Assembly (NCBI GenBank): GCA_052143655.1
Contig: JBKQSL010000269.1
Coordinates: 1 to 17,101, forward strand
Direction of reading: 5' to 3'
From: CAVSUR01 sp052143655
Lineage (GTDB): Bacteria; Actinomycetota; Actinomycetes; Streptosporangiales; Streptosporangiaceae
DNA: 17,101 bases
Shown here piece after piece: positions 1-5,254 of the stretch. How positions within the stretch are numbered: position 1 is the stretch's first letter; every line of letters begins with the position of its first letter. A model generated the notes under the pieces. It worked only from the letters and a program-made list of their open reading frames with translations. It did not search any database and had not been told where the DNA came from. A program made the position numbers and the translations under genes.

Positions 1-279
1 CCGCTGACCCGCCGGCAACCACCCGGCCAGGGCCCAGCAGCCCCCGGCAGGAAGTCACCACCCAGACCTGCCACAACATGCACATCGAACGCTGCCGACT
101 CATGTGCAAACATCGTGGCCGCTAACAAGTGCTCACCTGCCGACTGCTACCAGTAGCAAGTCTCCCGCACCAGGAATCTCACCTGTCATGGGCGGACCTG
201 CTACTTCCCATTAGGGGCATGAGGGTGTTACCCCAGTGATGGGGCATTACGGGAGGAGGGCCTTGAGAGGAGGCTGGTC
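1..279. other. Left-edge stretch with no supported gene
   Basis: I see no convincing gene here. Frame 1 of the + strand is open from the window edge to a TAG at 151-153 and frame 3 is open to a TAA at about 123, so the tail of a gene that starts outside the window cannot be ruled out, but neither translation resembles a family I know. Base composition is visibly less GC-rich than the genes to the right. The word CTGCCGACT occurs twice (around 92 and 137) and GGGGCAT occurs twice between about 214 and 246. A Shine-Dalgarno-like AGGAGG near 268-273 belongs to the reading frame that starts at 280. Confidence 0.4.
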
Positions 280-498
280 ATGCTGCCTCGGTGGGAGAAC
301 AGTCAGCTGGTGCTGCACGCTGTGCCCGGAACCGGCAACTGGATAGGTGCTGCCAGTGCTCTCATCCACGGTGACTACATTTATCTTGCCTATCGGGACA
401 GGCGCCCAGTTCATGAGGGGCGGGGCAGCCGGGCTTACGTACCATATGCGCGTCATCGTGAACGTCACCAGGGGATTGCGGCCGACCCAACCCGATGA
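280..498 (+). pseudogene. Truncated N-terminal fragment, possibly of a glycosidase-like beta-propeller protein
   Basis: The frame opens at an ATG with a good Shine-Dalgarno (AGGAGG, about 7 bases upstream). The first 50 or so residues look like real protein: LVLHAVPGTGNWIGAA followed by DYIYLAYRDRRPV and EGRG. After that the translation turns Arg/His-rich and stops at residue 72. From memory, the opening resembles the first blade of actinobacterial proteins related to five-bladed propeller glycosidases (GH43/GH130-like), which run to roughly 300 residues. If so, this is only the first sixth of the gene, and the rest has been lost at a junction near 430. The family assignment is weak; the truncation is the firmer part. 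It points toward another broken gene (505-761), so a deletion or rearrangement between them is likely. Confidence 0.35.
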
Positions 499-504
499 CC
501 AAAT

Positions 505-761
505 TCACCGAGAGTGACGTTCCGTGCTCGCGACGAATGACGCGCAACACCAGCGGATCTCGGCATAGCCATCGGCGTCGATGATGATCTCAGTCTCCCG
601 CCATTGCGGCCGGGTGATCGTGGCCGCAATGTGCGCCCGTCCCGTCCGGTGATAACACGGGCGCTGGCCTCGGTCCGGGTCAGCGCGGCTGCCAGGTCGG
701 CCAGCCAGCCGTCGGCATCGGCGCCCGCCGTCACGGCCAGGACCGGCCGGGGGCTGGTCAC
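505..761 (-). pseudogene. Frameshifted small hypothetical protein gene, coupled to its upstream neighbour
   Basis: A GTG start at 761-759 overlaps the TGA stop of the preceding gene (760-758), a typical GTGA coupling. The first frame gives VTSPRPVLAVTAGADADGWL and continues to VITGRDGR. At about 633 the protein-like signal jumps to another frame, reading HIAATITRPQWRETEIIIDA then DGYAEIRW, and ends at a TGA at 507-505. The span of 257 bases is one short of 86 codons, so a single lost base would explain the break; a sequencing error is the alternative. The type of protein, about 85 residues and ending in a GYAEIRW-like strand, is one I associate with small uncharacterised actinomycete genes. 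No function is known to me. The last 14 residues after RW look abnormal, which suggests the 3' end is also replaced. Confidence 0.5.
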
Positions 762-949
762 GGCACGCCCGCCGGGCGCAGCACCCGGACGATCACCGTG
801 GCGGCGGCGGCCGGGGTGGGCGCGATGGGTTCTGCCCAGGGCCACCAGTACCACCAGGTGCCGTCCTCACGCGGCTGGGCGTAGACGTGTACCAGCAACC
901 GCCGGGGACCACCAGCCCATCCGCCGCCACAGCCGAACAGCCGATGCAT
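758..949 (-). CDS. Small Trp-rich hypothetical protein (63 aa)
   Basis: The product carries a striking aromatic core, VHVYAQPREDGTWWYWWPWA, then EPIAP and a short hydrophobic alpha-helical tail ending PAGVP. Such short proteins with a D-G-T/S-W-W-x-W-W segment recur in actinomycetes as hypothetical genes, usually followed by a second small gene, which is what is seen here (GTGA overlap with 505-761). The ATG at 949 starts 6 bases past the stop of the GPP34 gene, so the two small genes and GPP34 may share a transcript. No clear Shine-Dalgarno precedes the ATG. A TTG at 898 would give a shorter product beginning just before the conserved part. Function unknown. Confidence 0.55.
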   Translation of the reverse strand: MHRLFGCGGGWAGGPRRLLVHVYAQPREDGTWWYWWPWAEPIAPTPAAAATVIVRVLRPAGVP

Positions 950-954
950 GTCAT

Positions 955-1698
955 CTAATGATGGACGGCGCCGCCCATGTGGCTGCCGCCGGCATCGTGA
1001 CCGGCCGCGTGCATCCCGGCCTCGGCGGCGCGGGCAGCGGCGTTAGCCGCTGAGACCGCCGCGTTGACCGCGGCCTCGTTGACCGAGCCGGCGACGGCCT
1101 CGCCGGCCGCGTCAGCGGCCGCCTGCACGCCGACGACGCGGCCGACGGTGCGCGCCGTCCAGTGGCCCCGCGCGATCTCGGCCAGCCGGCGCCGCCGGCC
1201 CCGGTTGCCCCAGCCGGGATACGCGAGCTTGCCCAGGCCGGCCGCATGCGCCAGGCCCGCGAAGGCCGCCTCGCCGGGCGTGATCGGCCCGGCGGATTCC
1301 GCGATCGCGTCCAGCAGGGCCTGGGCGCTGGCCAGCCGCATCGTGTCGGCGACCCGCCACCGGGACGCCGAGCCGTCGTGCCGCAGCACCCTGCCGCGGG
1401 CCAGCCGGCCCAGGTACCCGTCGGTGATCTCCGGCCGGGGGTGCTCGATCCACCACCGGGTGAGCGGCGGGAGGCCGAGCCGGACCAGCTCGCCGAGCGC
1501 TTCGTCCAGGCCGGGATCGCCGGTAGCGGTCGGGTCGGTGACCAGTACCCGCTCGCCGCGGATGTCCACGTGCCCGCGTTCCGCCAGCTGCACCAGCTCA
1601 GCGCCGGTCAGCGCGTGGCCGAGCCGGGCCGGATGCGGGATCCGGCCGTGCCCGTGCCGGAGCGACAGCAGCACTAAGTCCTCGGGCAGGGAATCCAT
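955..1698 (-). CDS. GPP34 (GOLPH3/Vps74-like) family phosphoprotein
   Basis: The 247-residue product opens with DSLPEDLVLLSLRHGHGRI, the usual start of bacterial GPP34 proteins, and continues with ALTGAELVQLAERG and IRGERVLVTD, the helix and beta-hairpin pattern of this fold. In eukaryotes GOLPH3 binds phosphatidylinositol-4-phosphate and Golgi enzymes. Bacterial homologues are common in actinomycetes and their role is largely unknown; membrane or lipid association is an inference. The conserved domain fills about residues 1-195. The last 50 or so residues are an Ala-rich low-complexity tail ending in Gly and His (HMGGAVHH), which looks lineage-specific. It has its own likely leaderless promoter, and the two small genes at 949-505 follow directly. 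Confidence 0.8.
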   Translation of the reverse strand: MDSLPEDLVLLSLRHGHGRIPHPARLGHALTGAELVQLAERGHVDIRGERVLVTDPTATGDPGLDEALGELVRLGLPPLTRWWIEHPRPEITDGYLGRLARGRVLRHDGSASRWRVADTMRLASAQALLDAIAESAGPITPGEAAFAGLAHAAGLGKLAYPGWGNRGRRRRLAEIARGHWTARTVGRVVGVQAAADAAGEAVAGSVNEAAVNAAVSAANAAARAAEAGMHAAGHDAGGSHMGGAVHH

Positions 1699-1705
1699 GG
1701 CGGCG

Positions 1706-1711
1706 ACGATA
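1706..1711 (-). promoter_or_regulatory. Possible -10 box of a leaderless GPP34 transcript
   Basis: Read on the minus strand, TATCGT lies 7 bases before the ATG at 1698. A TANNNT box at that distance is the pattern of leaderless transcripts in actinomycetes, and no Shine-Dalgarno is visible. No -35 element was found. Confidence 0.3.
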
Positions 1712-1720
1712 CGCAGGAAC

Positions 1721-1752
1721 GCCGGCCGGGGCCAGCCACCGGCCTGGCCGGC
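1721..1752 (-). terminator. Stem-loop behind the AlkZ-like gene
   Basis: GCCGGCCGGGGCC (1721-1733) pairs with GGCCTGGCCGGC (1741-1752) apart from one extra G, around a 7-base loop. It sits between the stop of the glycosylase gene (1768) and the start of GPP34 (1698), where a terminator would be expected. There is no T run, as is usual for actinomycete terminators. Confidence 0.45.
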
Positions 1753-1767
1753 GGCTTGGATGGCGGG

Positions 1768-2832
1768 TCAGCCGAGCGCCGGGGTCCCTGCGAGGAATCG
1801 CTGCACGTCGGTGGCGTCAGCCTGCAGGGCCGCCCGTTCGGCGGCCGTCAGCGGCCGCAGCGCGGCGACCTCGACCGTGCCGCCGGGCAGTGCCCATGTC
1901 GCCGCGGCCCGCCCGCCGACCAGCGCGAACGGCCGGAACAGGCCGTTGACGGTGATGATCCGCCGGTGCGGGCCGAGCACCGGCTCGCGGGAAACCCAGC
2001 CGTGCAGCAGCGGGTCGAACGCCCCGAGCAGCCGCGGGGCCGGGGCGGCACCCCCCGGCGCCCGGCCGCGCAGCGCGGCCAGGCCGTCGTCCCGGTCGGC
2101 CAGCTGGCCGGAAATCGCGGTCAGCCCGCGCCGGGCCTGGCCCACCGGGATCCCGGCCCACTTGGCCAGGTCCCGGTCACTGGCCGGGCCGTGCCCGGCC
2201 AGGTAGCGGCGGGCCAGCTCGGCCAGGGCCGCGTCGGTGTCCGCCGCCGCGGGCGGTCGGCCCAGCCAGTCCCGGACAAGCACGTAGGCGTGCTCGCCGC
2301 CGGCCACCGGCCCGCGCACGGTCAGCCCGCGCAGGCTGGCCAGCACCAGCTCGTGCACCAGGGCCTGGCCCGCCGTCCGGATCCCGGCCGCGGCGATCCG
2401 GTCGCCGAGCTGCCGCCGGGTCAGCGGCCCGTCGGCCGCGAGGGCCGACTCGATCACGCCGACGGCCCGGTCGGCGTCGGCCGGCGAAACCTGCTCCTGG
2501 GCCAGCCGGCGACGAACTCCGGTCAGCAGCCGCGGCGCGGTCAGCGGGTGCAGCCACCAGTAGTCCTCGGGGGTGACCAGGTGCAGGGTGCCCCGGTTCA
2601 GCCAGGTGATGAGCAGCGTCCGGTCGGTGGTCAGCGCCCGGTCCACGTCGGCTGCGGTGAGCCCGGCCGACCGCGGCCGGATCGCCAGCCGGGCCCCGCG
2701 CGGGTCCTGGCCCTGGACGGCCAGCAGCCGGGTGACCACCTCGACCGGGGTCCGGGCCGGCTCGCCGGTCAGCAGTTGCGCCGCGAACCGCTGCGCCATG
2801 ACGGCATCCGGGGAGCCGGGCAGCGGGCCCAT
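1768..2832 (-). CDS. AlkZ-type winged-helix DNA glycosylase
   Basis: The 354-residue product belongs to the winged-helix DNA-binding (HTH_42) family that includes Streptomyces AlkZ and E. coli YcaQ. Those enzymes unhook interstrand crosslinks or remove bulky N7-alkylguanines from DNA. The visible signature is LLAVQGQDPRGARLAI near residues 36-51. Q40 and Q42 fit the catalytic Q-x-Q motif of AlkZ. ITWLNRGTLHLVTPEDYWWL further on is also typical of the family. The ATG at 2832 lies 2 bases after the stop of the aldo/keto reductase gene, so the two are co-transcribed. A second ATG at 2799 is an alternative start. Many actinomycete genomes hold several paralogues, most of unknown substrate and not tied to antibiotic clusters. 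The fold is sure; the lesion repaired is not. Confidence 0.82.
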   Translation of the reverse strand: MGPLPGSPDAVMAQRFAAQLLTGEPARTPVEVVTRLLAVQGQDPRGARLAIRPRSAGLTAADVDRALTTDRTLLITWLNRGTLHLVTPEDYWWLHPLTAPRLLTGVRRRLAQEQVSPADADRAVGVIESALAADGPLTRRQLGDRIAAAGIRTAGQALVHELVLASLRGLTVRGPVAGGEHAYVLVRDWLGRPPAAADTDAALAELARRYLAGHGPASDRDLAKWAGIPVGQARRGLTAISGQLADRDDGLAALRGRAPGGAAPAPRLLGAFDPLLHGWVSREPVLGPHRRIITVNGLFRPFALVGGRAAATWALPGGTVEVAALRPLTAAERAALQADATDVQRFLAGTPALG

Positions 2833-2834
2833 CG

Positions 2835-3833
2835 TTATGCGGAGGTCTTCTCGCTGTCCAGCGCGGACATCTGAGCCGGGTCGTATCGCTCGCCGGCCAC
2901 TGCCCCGGCCGGGACGGCCGCCTCGATCGCGGCCAGCTCGCCGACGGTGAGCTCGATCTCCAGCGCGCCGAGCGCCTCGGCCAGCCGGTCCCGCCGCTTC
3001 GTGCCGATCAGCGGGATGATGTCGCTGCCGCGCGAGATCACCCAGGCGATCGCCAGCTGCGCGGTGGTGGCGCCCTTGTCCTGCGCGATCTTCTCCAGCG
3101 TGCCCAGCAGGTCCAGGTTGCGCCGCAGGTTCTCGGGGCGGAACCGGGGGAACCGGGTGCGCGGGTCACCCGGCCCGATCTCCCGGGCGCTGGCCGCCGA
3201 CAGCAGGCCGCGGGACAAGATGCCGTAGGCGGTCACGCTGATCCTCAGCTCCCGCACCGTCGGCAGGATCTCGGCCTCGATCCCCCGGCTCATCAGCGAG
3301 TACTCGATCTGCAGCTCGCGGACCGGGTGCACTACGTGCGCCCGGCGGACCGTGTCCGGGCCGACCTCGGACAGGCCGAGGTGACGGACGTAGCCGGCCT
3401 GGATCATCTCGGCGATCGCGCCGACGGTGTCCTCGATCGGCACCCGCGGGTCCAGCCGGGCCGGCTGGTACAGGTCGATGTAGTCGGTGCCGAGGCGGGT
3501 CAGGCTGTAGGCGAGGAAGTTCTTCACCGCGGCCGGGCTGGCGTCATGCCCGATGAACGCGCCGCGCGGGTCACGCTGGCCGCCGAACTTGACCTGGATG
3601 AACACGCGATCCCGGTTCCGGCCGCGCAGCGCGTCTCGCAGCAGCATCTCGTTGTGGCCCATGCCGTAGAAGTCGCCGGTATCCAGCAGCGTGATCCCGG
3701 CGTCCATGGCCGCGTGGATCGTGGCAATCGACTCGGCCTCGTCCGCCGGGCCGTAGATTCCGGACATGCCCATCAGGCCCAGGCCCGCCGCCGATACCTG
3801 CGGGCCCCCGGTTCCGAGCGTGGTCAGTTTCAT
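2835..3833 (-). CDS. Aldo/keto reductase with altered catalytic tetrad
   Basis: A 332-residue TIM-barrel NADPH-dependent oxidoreductase of the aldo/keto reductase superfamily, most like the AKR13/YakC-type group. Visible landmarks are LGLMGMSGIYG near residues 18-28, LLDTGDFYGMGHNE (D51 and Y56 of the tetrad), K82 in FIQVKFGG, and PLIGTKRRDRLAEAL near the cofactor-phosphate site. The fourth tetrad residue, normally the His of a DLYYQHRVD-like motif, is Ala125 here (DLYQPARLD). This variant recurs in a subgroup of actinobacterial AKRs as far as I recall. The start is well set: AGGAG lies 4 bases before the ATG. The AlkZ-like gene follows at 2 bases, so one operon is likely. The substrate cannot be read from the sequence. 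Confidence 0.9.
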   Translation of the reverse strand: MKLTTLGTGGPQVSAAGLGLMGMSGIYGPADEAESIATIHAAMDAGITLLDTGDFYGMGHNEMLLRDALRGRNRDRVFIQVKFGGQRDPRGAFIGHDASPAAVKNFLAYSLTRLGTDYIDLYQPARLDPRVPIEDTVGAIAEMIQAGYVRHLGLSEVGPDTVRRAHVVHPVRELQIEYSLMSRGIEAEILPTVRELRISVTAYGILSRGLLSAASAREIGPGDPRTRFPRFRPENLRRNLDLLGTLEKIAQDKGATTAQLAIAWVISRGSDIIPLIGTKRRDRLAEALGALEIELTVGELAAIEAAVPAGAVAGERYDPAQMSALDSEKTSA

Positions 3834-4135
3834 CGAGCTCCTCTGGTTGCCGTGTTCAACCTACTCACTGCCGCCCCGGGCTCGCTGGCGCCCGGCCGCA
3901 GCACCGGCCCGGCCGGCGCGCCCGTTGCCCGCGGCGCGGCCGCTGCCCCGGCGCCGGCGTGCTGCCCTGCGCTCGGCAAGGGGTGGCGCCCCTGCCCCGC
4001 AGCCCTGGTGCGTCACCTTCCTGCGCCGGGTTCCGCAGTAAACGCCCGTGCGCAGCCTGGCTAGGCTGTTTCCCCAGGGCCGCGATCCGGCGCCGGCCCG
4101 GCCGGTAACTGCCGTGATTTGCCACAAGGGGCGCG
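3834..4135. other. Divergent intergenic spacer
   Basis: This 302-base gap separates the aldo/keto reductase (minus) from the recombinase-like gene (plus) and should hold both promoters. Open frames through it translate to Pro/Ala/Arg-rich low complexity without family features, so I see no gene. It contains an AGGAG site for the reductase at its left end, an AAGGGG site at about 4126-4131 for the recombinase-like gene, and a TAGGCT box at 4062-4067. Confidence 0.5.
4062..4067 (+). promoter_or_regulatory. Possible -10 box (TAGGCT)
   Basis: TAGGCT matches the preferred actinomycete -10 pattern and is preceded by TGGC. It lies about 68 bases ahead of the ATG at 4136. No good -35 hexamer is seen at the standard distance, so this is a weak call. 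Confidence 0.3.
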
Positions 4136-5074
4136 ATGGCCGGTGAGGTAGAGCAGCGCATGCCCGTCAGCCGGATCGCCGGGGGCCGGTCCGGGGCGGA
4201 CCCGGCTCCGGTGGAGTACGCGGTAGCGGTCGACCGCTACCTCGCCCGGGCGCCGCTGCGGGCCGCCTCGCGCCGGGTCTACCGGATCTCGCTGACCAGC
4301 TGGGCCTGGCCGCTGGTCGGCAAGCTGCCGCCGCCCGGCCGGGCGCGCCGCGGCGCGCTGCCGCCGGTGGTGCCGCTGGCGCTGCTCGACGACGAGCGGA
4401 CCGGCCCGCGGCTGGCCGCGGCGCTGGCTGAGCGGGCTCGGCACGCCGACGCCCGCACCGTGAACCGGGAACTGTCCGCGCTGCGCAGCGCGGTCGGCTG
4501 GTGGCAGGACCAGGACTGGATCTGCAGCGACCCGACCGCCCGGCTGGCCGAGCCTGGAAGCCAGCGCTGCCCGCAGGACGGGCCCGGGACGGCCGAGCCG
4601 GACCGGCTGGGTCAGCTGCGGCCCCCGTTGTCGCCGGATGAGGTGGCAGCGCTGCTGCGATCCCGGGCCGCCCTGCGCGAGCAGGCGCTCTGGCACCTGC
4701 TGTACGACACAGGGGCGCCGGCGGAGGAGATGCTGGCCCTCGACGCAGGCCAGGTGGACGTCGAGGCATGTCGCGCTCGGGCCGGCCGCTCCTGGCCAGG
4801 CCGCCTGCTGACCTGGTGCGAGCCGACCTCCGCCTTGCTGCGATGGCTGCTGGCCGGCCGCCAGGCGGGCCCGGTGTTCCTGACCAGCCGCCGCGCCCCG
4901 GCTGGCACGCCGCGGGCTGACGTCTGCCCGCTGACCGGCCGGGCCCGGCTGTCGTACCGTCGCACGGCGGAGATCTTCGCCGAGCACACCCGGCCGCTGG
5001 ACCCGGCGGGCCGCGGCTGGACCCTGCACCAGCTTCGCCAGGCGAGCCAGCGAGGGGTCCGCGACGGCCGCTGA
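4136..5074 (+). CDS. Degenerate tyrosine recombinase (phage-integrase-like) protein
   Basis: The 312-residue product has the layout of a tyrosine recombinase: a SAM-like N-terminal core-binding part (about 25-135, with DARTVNRELSALRSAVGWW) and the start of a catalytic part. Key residues are missing. The first catalytic Arg of the usual TGxR/ARxxE box is Pro195 (LLYDTGAPAEEMLALD). The second box keeps H298 and R301 (TLHQLRQ), but the protein ends 11 residues later, before the G-H box and the nucleophilic Tyr. No in-frame or shifted continuation is found downstream to about 5190. DNA cleavage is therefore not expected: it is either a decaying mobile-element gene or a protein kept for DNA binding. 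The frame is otherwise intact. AAGGGG precedes the ATG at 4136; ATG 4160 is an alternative start. Confidence 0.72.
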   Translation: MAGEVEQRMPVSRIAGGRSGADPAPVEYAVAVDRYLARAPLRAASRRVYRISLTSWAWPLVGKLPPPGRARRGALPPVVPLALLDDERTGPRLAAALAERARHADARTVNRELSALRSAVGWWQDQDWICSDPTARLAEPGSQRCPQDGPGTAEPDRLGQLRPPLSPDEVAALLRSRAALREQALWHLLYDTGAPAEEMLALDAGQVDVEACRARAGRSWPGRLLTWCEPTSALLRWLLAGRQAGPVFLTSRRAPAGTPRADVCPLTGRARLSYRRTAEIFAEHTRPLDPAGRGWTLHQLRQASQRGVRDGR

Positions 5075-5254
5075 GACGTTCCGGCGGCCTGGTCCGCCTG
5101 GCGACCCGGGCTGCGCAGGCGGCGGCCACCAGGAATCGTCCGCAGAAATGGGGATGGCCCGGCCGTCCTCGGCGCAAATCGCCTTACAGTAGGGATGCGA
5201 GCACGCCATTACCGCGTTAAGCGCAGCTGGCGGCTCAGGGGTGGGGACTCCGGT

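Noticed and set aside
1..279. tRNA or small RNA in the left-edge spacer
   Set aside because: No cloverleaf, T-loop (GGTTCRA-type) or terminator-like structure could be found by reading both strands.
604..1053. Long + strand open frame opposite the small Trp-rich gene and GPP34
   Set aside because: The translation is Arg/Ala/Pro-rich without family features, while the minus-strand frames give recognisable proteins.
5195..5254. Upstream ATG of the LAL gene, with a TACAGT box just before it
   Set aside because: The box is only 4 bases from that ATG, too close for a leaderless start, and the 20 added residues are not family-like; ATG 5255 has a ribosome site.
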